DNA of 22,967 bases, from NCBI GenBank assembly GCA_020025595.1, contig JAHHRV010000026.1, forward strand, positions 1-22,967, given 5' to 3'. Within the stretch, counting starts at the first letter, position 1, and each line of letters begins with the position of its first letter. Of this stretch, positions 1 through 6,812 are shown in pieces. The notes beneath the pieces were generated by a model, which worked only from the letters and a program-made list of their open reading frames with translations, had not been told where the DNA came from and ran no database searches. Made by a program: the position numbers and the translations under genes. Origin of the DNA: Oscillospiraceae bacterium (GTDB lineage Bacteria; Bacillota; Clostridia; Oscillospirales; Oscillospiraceae).

Positions 1-976
1 TGGTTCGTTTCCCGGAAGGGGTCGGCAGATTGCATTTTGTCTTGTAGAAATCTGTTCCAATCACATAGTAGTCATCACCGAAACTTGTTTCCAAAAGCTT
101 TCCCATAGCGTTATAGCTTCCCCATTTAGCCACATGACTGTTATGTCCAGTGATAAAGATTTTCTCTGCGCCAAGGGCCTGTTCCTGCTGCAAAATCCAC
201 TGCACATTTTCTGCCATGAAGGCATCTCTCAAATCCATACCGGCGTTGGGATCTTTGGTCGCTTGCAGCTGCAAATATTTCAGCAGCATATCTGCCGCAT
301 GAACTGCCTGTTCGGTATTCTTTTTGTTTTCCAGTTGTGTCTTGATCTGCGTAATGACTTCGGCTCTGGCTGCATTGTCATAGGCTTCGTTCCAGTTATC
401 TCCATTTACGAGTTTTTCCAGCTGAGTGGCATCCATCTCGTTTGCCTTGCAGGCTTTCAGGAGCAAATGGAAGCTATCTTTATAGCGCTGCATATCAAAG
501 CCATAGAAGCGCAGGTCCTCGCCATCCGGAGCACTGGCATTATACTCCCTCATATAGTCGATGAGCTCTGCCATTTCGTCAGTCTGATAAATCTTAAATC
601 CGATTGCAGCCGCAGCCTCCTGCGCAGATCCCTCACCGCCGTGAATGTAGCGGTTCACCTGCTCACATCCGCCGAAGTCTCCTTCGATGGCAAAAGCACG
701 AACCCCGTCATTCTCCACCAGATTCTGAAATACATCCAGCTTCAGCTGCTGAAACTCCGCATTTCCGTGGGTAGCTTCTCCCAGAGCAATCACTTTTACA
801 TTTGCAGGAACGGAAATCGTATCAACGCTCTTTGCATATGTTTTCAGTTGCTCCGAGTTTGCGCTTTTTCCCGTGTTAAAGCCTCCAAAGTGCATGAAAG
901 TCAGTGCCGCTGCAATCAAAATTACAAGGACACACAGCAAAATACGCCATACAATGTGATGTCGTTTTGTCTTCAT
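1..976 (-). CDS. Erythromycin esterase family protein, membrane-anchored, C-terminus cut by window edge
   Basis: The first 325 codons of an EreA/EreB-like family protein are visible; the stop lies beyond position 1. Residues 8-28 form a hydrophobic N-terminal anchor or signal segment after a basic start, followed by an exported-looking domain. The family hallmark GEATHG is at 66-71, followed by AFAIEGD at about 94-100; a second His motif, ITGHNSHVAKWG, lies near the visible C-terminus. These match the family's catalytic Glu/His residues. Characterised Ere enzymes hydrolyse the macrolide lactone, but many relatives have unknown substrates, and an anchored extracytoplasmic version is unlike cytoplasmic EreA/B. 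The start at 976 is supported by an AAGGAGG site 7-8 bases upstream. The gene stands alone, with 336 bases to trpS. Family call is secure; macrolide resistance is not shown. Confidence 0.85.
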   Translation of the reverse strand, partial: MKTKRHHIVWRILLCVLVILIAAALTFMHFGGFNTGKSANSEQLKTYAKSVDTISVPANVKVIALGEATHGNAEFQQLKLDVFQNLVENDGVRAFAIEGDFGGCEQVNRYIHGGEGSAQEAAAAIGFKIYQTDEMAELIDYMREYNASAPDGEDLRFYGFDMQRYKDSFHLLLKACKANEMDATQLEKLVNGDNWNEAYDNAARAEVITQIKTQLENKKNTEQAVHAADMLLKYLQLQATKDPNAGMDLRDAFMAENVQWILQQEQALGAEKIFITGHNSHVAKWGSYNAMGKLLETSFGDDYYVIGTDFYKTKCNLPTPSGKRT

Positions 977-1121
977 AAATAACCCTCCTTCAAAGTGGTA
1001 CTTTCAGGATAACAGTCATTTTTCAAGATTTCATAAAGAAATATAGATTTATTTTCAGGTGAAGAATTGTGAAGGAACTCGCTTCATTCCTAAACATGAG
1101 CGAAGCTATTTGGAACGACAT

Positions 1122-1152
1122 AGTCTGATATATCTGTTAGATATATCAGACT
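1122..1152. repeat. Perfect 13-bp palindrome in intergenic space
   Basis: The arms AGTCTGATATATC (1122-1134) and GATATATCAGACT (1140-1152) are exact reverse complements around a 5-base loop. Neither side carries a T-tract, so it is not a typical intrinsic terminator. It lies between the trpS terminator and the start region of the esterase-family gene, so it could be an operator or an RNA hairpin. The rest of 977-1312 holds only this and the trpS terminator; no gene is seen. Confidence 0.5.
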
Positions 1153-1179
1153 GCAACTCGATGTATTTAATAATAAAAT

Positions 1180-1210
1180 GGAAGCCATCCTTTGAGTAAG
1201 GACGGCTTCC
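1180..1210 (-). terminator. Intrinsic terminator of trpS
   Basis: A 12-bp stem with one mismatch (arms 1180-1191 and 1199-1210) lies about 100 bases past the trpS stop. Read on the minus strand it is followed by an AT-rich, T-biased run (CATTTTATTATT). The plus strand shows only A residues after it, so the orientation fits trpS. Confidence 0.65.
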
Positions 1211-1312
1211 AAAAAGGTTCAACAAATTCTTAGGAAAGAAAGTGTCAAATAAATTAGAATATGTCTAACGCTTTATTTGCCTCAGCTATTATTATCACTC
1301 GACATTTCTGTA

Positions 1313-2398
1313 TCAGTTTTCATATTTCTTACTGTGCATTTCAATCAATGCTTCATCATCAAAATAGTTGACTTTCATTGCAGACCGCACTTCATCCAGG
1401 GTCTTTGCTGCAATAATTCGAGCTTGTTCACTGCCCGCTTTCAGAATCTCGTAAACTCCGGGGATATCCTTTTCGTATTCTTTGCGTCTTTTTCTGATCG
1501 GTGCTAATTCTTCTTGCAGAATGTTGTTTAGAAATTTTTTGATCTTCACATCGCCCAGGCCGCCTCTTTGGTAATGCTCTTTCAGTTCGTCCAGGCAAGA
1601 ATATTCCGGCAGATATTCTGCAAAATGCCGTTGCTCACAGAAAGCATCCAGATAAGTAAACACGGTATTGCCTTCCAGATGTCCGGGATCCGATACCTGC
1701 AGGTGCAGGGGATCTGTAAACATTCCCATCACTTTCTTCTTGACATCTTCTGGAGAATCAGCCAAATAAATGCAATTTCCAAGAGATTTACTCATTTTTG
1801 CTTTTCCATCTGTACCGGGCAAACGCATACAGGCATTATTTTTAGGCAGCAAAATTTCAGGCTCCACTAATACTTCCTGATAGATGGCATTAAACTTTCG
1901 TACGATTTCTTTTGTTTGTTCAAGCATAGGCAGCTGATCTTCGCCAACAGGAACCGTAGTCGCTTTGAACGCTGTAATATCAGCAGCCTGACTGATAGGA
2001 TAGCAAAGAAATCCCGCAGGGATACTGGCTTCAAAGTTTCTTAATTGGATTTCTGACTTGACAGTTGGATTTCGATACAGGCGAGATACACTTACTAAAT
2101 TCATATAGTAGAAGCTTAATTCTGTCAATTCCGGAATCTGGGACTGGATAAACAAAGTGGAGATCGTAGGATCAAGTCCAACAGATAAATAATCCAGTGC
2201 AACTTCAATGATATTCTGGCGAATTTTCTCTGGATTATCAAAATTATCCGTCAATGCCTGTGCATCGGCAATCATAATAAGAATTTTTTCGTATTCTCCT
2301 GAGTTTTGCAGTTCCACTCGTCTTTTCAACGAACCGACATAATGTCCTAAATGAAGTCTGCCTGTGGGTCTGTCTCCTGTTAAAATAATCTTGTTCAT
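1313..2398 (-). CDS. trpS: Tryptophan-tRNA ligase
   Basis: This class I aminoacyl-tRNA synthetase charges tRNA-Trp with tryptophan in the cytoplasm. The 361-residue protein has the class I HIGH-type motif HLGH at 16-19, inside TGDRPTGRLHLGHYVGSLK, and the KMSKS loop at 201-205. The middle region (about 80-160) carries the conserved QSQIPE and PVGEDQLPMLEQT segments of bacterial TrpRS. It is somewhat longer than the usual 330 residues, as is common for the TGDRPTG-type enzymes of Firmicutes. The ATG at 2398 has an AAAGGAG site (2409-2415 region) about 8 bases upstream. The gene is monocistronic, sits behind a T-box leader, and ends at a terminator at 1180-1210, so expression should rise when tRNA-Trp is uncharged. 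Confidence 0.97.
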   Translation of the reverse strand: MNKIILTGDRPTGRLHLGHYVGSLKRRVELQNSGEYEKILIMIADAQALTDNFDNPEKIRQNIIEVALDYLSVGLDPTISTLFIQSQIPELTELSFYYMNLVSVSRLYRNPTVKSEIQLRNFEASIPAGFLCYPISQAADITAFKATTVPVGEDQLPMLEQTKEIVRKFNAIYQEVLVEPEILLPKNNACMRLPGTDGKAKMSKSLGNCIYLADSPEDVKKKVMGMFTDPLHLQVSDPGHLEGNTVFTYLDAFCEQRHFAEYLPEYSCLDELKEHYQRGGLGDVKIKKFLNNILQEELAPIRKRRKEYEKDIPGVYEILKAGSEQARIIAAKTLDEVRSAMKVNYFDDEALIEMHSKKYEN

Positions 2399-2450
2399 TT
2401 TTATACACTCCTTTTTAATACCTGTTTTCTATCAAAGGAGTTTGTAAAAC

Positions 2451-2489
2451 AAAAACGCCCTTGACAGATCAATACTTCTGTCAAGGGCG
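2451..2489 (-). terminator. T-box attenuator terminator before trpS
   Basis: The arms CTGTCAAGGGCG (2478-2489) and CGCCCTTGACAG (2456-2467) form a perfect 12-bp stem with a 10-base loop. On the minus strand a run of five T follows (2451-2455). It lies between the T-box core and the trpS start, the standard place for the regulated terminator. Confidence 0.9.
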
Positions 2490-2746
2490 AATCTAATACC
2501 AATCCGCGGTGCCACCTTGATTCATAAGGTTCAACCTTATGCGCTTAGCAGGATACCAACATATCCCCGACAACTGACGTATGCCAACACGTCGCAGAAT
2601 ACTCTATGATTTCTCATATTTGACTGCGCCCTCAGCGATCCATTTGACAACCTGTTTCTTGCCTGACTCTCAGCATCGCAGACTCTCTGTGAAGGCATAA
2701 CTGTCTTTATCTTCGCTTCAACGGTTTAAATATTTTATTGGTCTTT
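2451..2746 (-). promoter_or_regulatory. T-box leader, Trp-specific
   Basis: The conserved T-box sequence AAGGTGGCACCGCGG is at 2518-2504 on the minus strand, just upstream of the terminator hairpin. The distal stem I elements AGAGAG and GCTGAGAG are visible upstream (roughly 2690-2665). A TGG codon in the expected 3' side of stem I (2642-2640, context AAATGGATC) is a good specifier candidate and agrees with the downstream trpS. Such leaders bind uncharged tRNA through the specifier and the NCCA end, stabilising the antiterminator. The exact fold was not computed, so the specifier placement is a reading by eye. Confidence 0.9.
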
Positions 2747-2775
2747 ATAGTAACACATTAATGCAGTCAAGTCAA
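2747..2775 (-). promoter_or_regulatory. Sigma-A type promoter of the trpS T-box transcript
   Basis: Minus-strand TTGACT (2775-2770), a 17-base spacer, then TACTAT (2752-2747). Transcription would start near 2740, at the 5' edge of the T-box leader. Confidence 0.75.
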
Positions 2776-2781
2776 GTTTTG

Positions 2782-2805
2782 TTCTAATAGGCTTTCCTGT
2801 TAGAA
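2782..2805. repeat. Imperfect inverted repeat upstream of the trpS promoter
   Basis: TTCTAATAGG (2782-2791) pairs with CCTGTTAGAA (2796-2805) with one G-T position and a 4-base loop. It sits between the cadA terminator and the trpS -35 box. It lacks a clear T-tract. It may be a weak hairpin or a protein site; no function is evident. Confidence 0.35.
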
Positions 2806-2875
2806 TCATTCCGAGGCCGGTTCGCTTTGAACCTTCCACGGAATTGTTCGTTTTGCATCGCCGGATTAAAAAGTT

Positions 2876-2895
2876 TTTAGCCGGCTCTGGCTAAA
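2876..2895 (-). terminator. Intrinsic terminator of the metal-efflux operon
   Basis: TTTAGCC (2895-2889 on the minus strand) pairs with GGCTAAA (2882-2876), followed by AACTTTTTAA. It starts 14 bases past the cadA stop. Confidence 0.75.
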
Positions 2896-2908
2896 TGAGC
2901 GGTTTTTG

Positions 2909-4729
2909 TTATACATCACTTTTCATGGCGCGGAAGGAATTCAGGATACACAGAATTGCAACGCCGACATCGGCAAACACCGCCAGCCACATACTGGCAA
3001 TGCCCGGGATGCTCAGCAACATCACACCGAATTTCACAATCAGCGCAAAGATAATATTCTGCTTGGCAATGGAAAGTGTCCTTCTTGCAATCGTGATTGC
3101 CTTGGGAAGTCCACGCAGATCATCTTTCAACAGCACCAGATCCGATGCTTCCACTGCTGCATCCGAACCAACGCCACCCATTGCAACACCAGCCGAAGCC
3201 ATAGTCAGCACCGGAGCATCATTCACTCCATCGCCGACAAAAGCCACCTGCCTGCCCTGATTCAGCATTTCTTCTACTGCACAGAGCTTATCCTGCGGGA
3301 GCAGGCTGTACCGGTAATCGTCAAGATTCAGGTGATCTGCCACCGTTTTTGCAGCAGCTTTCCGGTCTCCAGTCAGCATACACACCTTGGTAATTCCCAG
3401 TTTTTTCAGTGCCTGCAGCGATTCTGCTGCGCCCGACTTGATGGTATCTTCCAAAATGATAGCACCGGCGTAGACTCCGTCAATAACGGCATATACAACC
3501 GTTGCGCCGTCAACTTCCGGAACCCTCAGCTGAAGGGATTCCAGCATCCGGTGATTTCCAGCCATGACCTGGTGGCCTTCAACCTGGGCACGGATTCCCT
3601 GCCCGGGAATTTCCTGAATATCAGAGGCCTTCAGGTGCATCTTGGAAGCTCCCACAATTGCTTTTGCAATGGGATGATGGGAAACCTCCTCGGCTGCTGC
3701 AACCAGCTCCAGCAGATTATCGGTTTCAGATTCAATGCGGACCACACAGAAATCGCCCGTGGTCAGGGTACCTGTTTTATCAAAAACAACAGTGTCGATT
3801 TTTGCCAGATTCTCAAGGGCAATTCCGCCCTTTGCAATCATTCCTGCCTTGCTCACACCGCCCATGCCGCCGAAAAAGGCCAGCGGCACCGAGATCACCA
3901 ATGCACACGGGCAGCTGACGACCAGGAAGTTCAGCGCACGATGAATCCATGTTGCAAAGTTAAACCCGGTAAACAACGGCGGAATCAGTGCAAGAACCGC
4001 AGCGGCTATTACAACACAGGGGGTGTAGCTCTGGGAAAATCTTGTGATCAGGGTTTCGGTCTTGCTTCTGCCCTCGCTGGCAGAGTCCATCAGATCAAGG
4101 ATATGTGCAACCGTAGAGGATGCAAACTCGCTTTCTGCCCGAATGGTCAGCACACCGGAAAGATTGATACTGCCGGAAAGGATTTTGTCTCCGGCTGTCA
4201 GATCTGCAGGTACAGACTCGCCCGTAATCTTGGAGGTATCCACCGATGCAGAACCCTCTACGATCACGCCATCCACAGGGATTCGCTCGCCGGGATGGAC
4301 CAGCAGCAGATCTCCAACCTGAACATCCTCGGGGTCTGCTTCTTCCGCCTCGCCATCGCGCAGAATGTAGGCAACATCCGGACGAAGGTCCATCAGTTCC
4401 GCAACGGACTTTCTGGAGCGTTCCACCGCGACGCTTTGGAACAGTTCGCCCACCTGATAGAAAATCATAACCGCAGCCGCTTCGGAGAACTCGCCCAGAA
4501 GCACAGCACATCCGGAGGCCAATGTCATCAGCAGCTCCTCGTCAAAGGGCTTTTTCGCTTTGATTTTACCGAAGGCATCCAATATGACATTGTAACCGGC
4601 TGCAAGCCATCCTGCGGTCAGCAGTATATCGCCTGCAATCTCATTGAACTGTTTGCAGATCAGGCCCAGCACAAACAGCGCAAGGCCAATGCCAATCTGC
4701 CTGGCAATTCTTTTCTGCTTCTTGTTCAT
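2909..4729 (-). CDS. cadA: P1B-2 type Zn2+/Cd2+/Pb2+ exporting ATPase
   Basis: A 606-residue membrane ATPase that pumps soft divalent metals out of the cytoplasm. Landmarks in order: actuator TGES 169-172, metal-site CPC 273-275 in the membrane, phosphorylated Asp in DKTGT 317-321, HP pair 352-353, hinge GDGVNDAP from 499. Near the C-terminus Lys566 and Asp587 occupy the TM positions that mark the Zn/Cd/Pb (ZntA/CadA) subgroup. Unlike usual CadA/ZntA there is no N-terminal HMA domain; that domain is encoded separately just upstream. I chose ATG 4729, whose ATGA overlaps the stop of the HMA gene and implies translational coupling. An in-frame TTG at 4744 has no room for a ribosome site. Third gene of an arsR-hma-cadA operon. 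Metal class is well supported; the exact metal is not known. Confidence 0.95.
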   Translation of the reverse strand: MNKKQKRIARQIGIGLALFVLGLICKQFNEIAGDILLTAGWLAAGYNVILDAFGKIKAKKPFDEELLMTLASGCAVLLGEFSEAAAVMIFYQVGELFQSVAVERSRKSVAELMDLRPDVAYILRDGEAEEADPEDVQVGDLLLVHPGERIPVDGVIVEGSASVDTSKITGESVPADLTAGDKILSGSINLSGVLTIRAESEFASSTVAHILDLMDSASEGRSKTETLITRFSQSYTPCVVIAAAVLALIPPLFTGFNFATWIHRALNFLVVSCPCALVISVPLAFFGGMGGVSKAGMIAKGGIALENLAKIDTVVFDKTGTLTTGDFCVVRIESETDNLLELVAAAEEVSHHPIAKAIVGASKMHLKASDIQEIPGQGIRAQVEGHQVMAGNHRMLESLQLRVPEVDGATVVYAVIDGVYAGAIILEDTIKSGAAESLQALKKLGITKVCMLTGDRKAAAKTVADHLNLDDYRYSLLPQDKLCAVEEMLNQGRQVAFVGDGVNDAPVLTMASAGVAMGGVGSDAAVEASDLVLLKDDLRGLPKAITIARRTLSIAKQNIIFALIVKFGVMLLSIPGIASMWLAVFADVGVAILCILNSFRAMKSDV

Positions 4730-4947
4730 CTTACAATTGTGCAATCCTTCTCATAAGACTTCATGATTGCCTGAGCCTTATTCAGGATTTCGTCAAAATC
4801 AGCATGGTCTTCTACGGAAATGCTCATACGGGATGTCATAAAGGTGATGGTGCACTTCTTCACATCGTCAAGCGCTGCAATATCGCGTTCCATCTTGGCT
4901 GCGCAGTTGGCGCACTCCAGATTTTCCAGTTCAAATGTTTTGCGCAT
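4726..4947 (-). CDS. Stand-alone heavy-metal-associated (HMA) domain protein
   Basis: A 73-residue protein that is one ferredoxin-like HMA domain. The metal loop ECANC holds Cys12 and Cys15, with Glu11 where Zn/Pb-type ATPase domains often have an acidic residue. A further Cys is at 69. It should bind a soft divalent metal and hand it to, or regulate, the ATPase encoded next; this is inference from context. It lies 3 bases after arsR, with its GGAGGA ribosome site inside the arsR 3' end, and its TGA overlaps the cadA ATG. It corresponds to the N-terminal domain that is normally fused to CadA/ZntA. Confidence 0.92.
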   Translation of the reverse strand: MRKTFELENLECANCAAKMERDIAALDDVKKCTITFMTSRMSISVEDHADFDEILNKAQAIMKSYEKDCTIVR

Positions 4948-4950
4948 AAT

Positions 4951-5250
4951 TCATTCCTCCAAATGCTCTCTGGCCATTCCCAGAATTGTTTTTACATGAT
5001 CATCTGCCAAAGAATAGCAGATCTGTTTTCCCTGCCGACGGTTCCGGACCAGTCTGGCTTGCTTTAAGATTCTCAGCTGATGGCTGACTGCCGACTGTGT
5101 TGAACCGGAAGCGTCTGCAATTTCCTGTACGCACTTCTCTCCGTCCAATAGTATGCTCAGGATTTTGATTCTTGTAGAGTCGCCAAATACTTTGAACAAC
5201 TCTGCCATTTCGATCAGTTCATCGTCATCAAACAAAAATTCCTGCTCCAT
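4951..5250 (-). CDS. ArsR/SmtB family metal-sensing repressor, alpha5 zinc-site type
   Basis: A 99-residue winged-helix dimer that represses its promoter and lets go on metal binding. The recognition helix region is TQSAVSHQLRILKQARLV (about 51-68). The C-terminal helix fits the alpha5 sensor signature DxHx10HxxE exactly: Asp83, His85, His96, Glu99, as in SmtB and CzrA. The alpha3 CxC motif of Cd/Pb-sensing CadC is not present (only Cys40). The prediction is therefore a Zn(II)-responsive sensor. The ATG at 5250 has AAAGGA about 7 bases upstream. It is the first gene of the efflux operon, directly behind a consensus promoter and operator-like repeats, so autoregulation is expected. Confidence 0.94.
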   Translation of the reverse strand: MEQEFLFDDDELIEMAELFKVFGDSTRIKILSILLDGEKCVQEIADASGSTQSAVSHQLRILKQARLVRNRRQGKQICYSLADDHVKTILGMAREHLEE

Positions 5251-5261
5251 GCAACCATCCT

Positions 5262-5298
5262 TTCATATATTCATATGTTTGATTGTTCATATATTCAT
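5262..5298 (-). promoter_or_regulatory. Operator-like tandem repeat at the arsR promoter
   Basis: A 13-base element TTCATATATTCAT occurs exactly twice on the plus strand, at 5262-5274 and 5286-5298, with a 24-base period. The upper copy overlaps the -10 box and the lower copy lies in the early transcribed leader. The region also contains the inverted pair ATATG/CATAT. ArsR-family operators are AT-rich TGAA/TTCA inverted repeats placed this way, so this is the likely binding site of the encoded repressor. Confidence 0.6.
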
Positions 5299-5325
5299 TA
5301 TATGTATCAGGTCACCATTTGTCAA
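5297..5325 (-). promoter_or_regulatory. Consensus promoter of the metal-efflux operon
   Basis: Minus-strand TTGACA (5325-5320), a 17-base spacer, then TATAAT (5302-5297). Both hexamers match the sigma-A consensus perfectly, which suits a promoter held off by a tight repressor. Confidence 0.85.
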
Positions 5326-5330
5326 GAAAA

Positions 5331-5360
5331 AAATCCGGGTATCATACGATACTCGGATTT
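5331..5360. terminator. Bidirectional-looking terminator after the sirtuin gene
   Basis: A 13-base arm on each side (5331-5343 and 5348-5360, one mismatch) encloses a 4-base loop. A T-run follows on the plus strand, and a run of seven T follows on the minus strand. It begins 2 bases past the sirtuin stop, so on the minus strand it ends the long ylxM-to-sirtuin operon. The minus-strand U-tract runs close to the arsR -35 box. Confidence 0.8.
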
Positions 5361-5362
5361 TT

Positions 5363-6076
5363 TCAAAGCTGAGAGAACACAGCTCCAAGATTCTCATGTA
5401 AAACCAGGTCTGCCTGATTATCATACGGCGTAATATCCCGATTGATCAGCACCAGGCGTTTGCCCCGATAGTAATTGATCAGCCCTGCGGCAGGATAAAC
5501 TGTCAGGCTGGTTCCGGCCACGATCAAAAGATCCGCCTGAGCAATTGCCCGGACGCTCTTTTCCATCACCGACTGATCCAGGGATTCTTCATAAAGCACC
5601 ACATCCGGTTTCACAATTCCGCCGCACTCGCAGCGCGGAACGCCATCGGACTGCTTCACATACTCCGCAGTATAGAACTTTCCGCACTTGGTGCAGTAGT
5701 TGCGCAGAACGCTTCCATGAAGCTCATACACTCTCTTGCTGCCCGCCTTCTGGTGCAGGCCGTCAATATTCTGAGTCACAACTGCCAGAAGCTTCCCCTC
5801 CTGTTCCCACCTTGCAAGAACCTCGTGGGTTACATTGGGCGAAAATCCCAGCGGCAGCATTTTTTCTTTATAGAATCGGAAGAAATACTCGGGATTCTTC
5901 TGATAGAAGCTGTGACTGATAATAGTTTCCGGCGGATACTCAAACTTCTGTGCATACAGGCCATCCACGCTTCGGAAATCCGGTATGCCGGATTCCGTAC
6001 TGACTCCTGCGCCGCCGAAGAAAACGATGTTACTGCTTTCCTGCACCCACTGCTTCAACTGTTCCAGACTGTTCAT
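5363..6076 (-). CDS. cobB: Sir2 family NAD-dependent protein deacylase
   Basis: A 237-residue sirtuin that removes acyl groups from lysine using NAD+. The NAD-binding GAGVSTESGIPDFRS is at 22-36, TQNIDGLH at 101-108, catalytic His120 in ELHGS, and four zinc cysteines are at 128, 131, 149 and 151. GTSLTVYPAAGLI follows at about 188-200. The F-x-x-F-Y-K region near 65-70 lacks the Tyr/Arg pair of desuccinylases, so a deacetylase-like activity is more likely. The ATG at 6076 has GGAGG about 11 bases upstream, inside trmD; the first 47 bases overlap the trmD end in another frame. It closes the ylxM-trmD operon and is followed at once by a terminator. Confidence 0.94.
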   Translation of the reverse strand: MNSLEQLKQWVQESSNIVFFGGAGVSTESGIPDFRSVDGLYAQKFEYPPETIISHSFYQKNPEYFFRFYKEKMLPLGFSPNVTHEVLARWEQEGKLLAVVTQNIDGLHQKAGSKRVYELHGSVLRNYCTKCGKFYTAEYVKQSDGVPRCECGGIVKPDVVLYEESLDQSVMEKSVRAIAQADLLIVAGTSLTVYPAAGLINYYRGKRLVLINRDITPYDNQADLVLHENLGAVFSQL

Positions 6077-6812
6077 GATCCTCTGCCTCCATCTCTTTCA
6101 GAAGCTTCTTATCCTGCTTACTGCTCAGGTCCAGCTTTTCATACATATCCGGTCTTCTTGCCTTTGTTCTGCGCAGGGACTGCTTTCTTCTCCACTGCGC
6201 CACTTTGGCATGGTTGCCGGACAACAGGATCTCCGGGACTTCCCTGCCGTGCCAGACCGCCGGGCGGCTGTACTGGGGATATTCCAGAAGTCCGTTATAG
6301 TGGCTTTCATCTTCAAAACACTCAGGATCTGCCAGCACGCCGGGAACCATTCTGCAAATTGCATCGGTGACAGCCATAGCAGCAATCTCACCGCCTGTCA
6401 GAACAAAATCACCCAGGGAAATTTCCTCGTCCACGCACTCATCGATAAAGCGCTGATCGATGCCCTCATAGTGGCCGCAGACCAGAATGACATTATCCAT
6501 CTTGCTCAGACGGATTGCATCCTCCTGCTTGAAGGTATGTCCGCAGGGCGACAGATAAATCGTGTGCACAGGGCCGCCTGCTTCGTCACAGACATTTTCC
6601 CAGCAGCGATACAGCGGATCCGGAGTCATAACGGCGCCCCGGCCTCCGCCATAGGGGTAGTCATCCACCTGATTCTGCTTGTTGGCTGTGTAATCCCGAA
6701 TCTGGTGTGTTTCAATGCGAATAATTCCCCGCTCCTGGGCTCTGCCCAAAATGCTTTCGGACAGCACATCTCCCAGAGAATCCGGGAACAGCGTCATAAT
6801 ATCAACCCTCAT
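6030..6812 (-). CDS. trmD: tRNA (guanine37-N1)-methyltransferase
   Basis: A 260-residue SPOUT enzyme that makes m1G37 with S-adenosylmethionine, preventing +1 frameshifts. The start MRVDIMTLFP is typical. The trefoil-knot AdoMet site is GHYEGIDQRF at 113-122 and SLGDFVLTGGE at 132-142. The substrate-binding YPQYSRP and the basic C-terminal segment follow. I chose ATG 6812, which overlaps the rimM end by 11 bases and has GAGGGG upstream; an in-frame start at 6830 would add six residues not seen in the family. The last 15 or so residues are a low-complexity tail that overlaps the sirtuin start. It follows rimM as in most bacteria, but rplS, its usual next neighbour, is absent here. Confidence 0.97.
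   Translation of the reverse strand: MRVDIMTLFPDSLGDVLSESILGRAQERGIIRIETHQIRDYTANKQNQVDDYPYGGGRGAVMTPDPLYRCWENVCDEAGGPVHTIYLSPCGHTFKQEDAIRLSKMDNVILVCGHYEGIDQRFIDECVDEEISLGDFVLTGGEIAAMAVTDAICRMVPGVLADPECFEDESHYNGLLEYPQYSRPAVWHGREVPEILLSGNHAKVAQWRRKQSLRRTKARRPDMYEKLDLSSKQDKKLLKEMEAEDHEQSGTVEAVGAGKQ

Noticed and set aside
134..982. A 282-codon plus-strand frame near the left edge
   Set aside because: The minus strand encodes an erythromycin-esterase-family protein with its motifs and a strong ribosome site over the same DNA.
4729..4744. TTG 4744 as the start of cadA
   Set aside because: The AAGGA directly abuts it, leaving no spacing, whereas ATG 4729 forms the usual ATGA overlap with the preceding stop.
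2906..4756. A 616-codon open frame on the plus strand, opposite cadA
   Set aside because: The protein is a low-complexity, His/Cys/Gln-rich antisense product with no family motif. The minus strand carries a full P-type ATPase with every catalytic motif. It is a codon-bias shadow.
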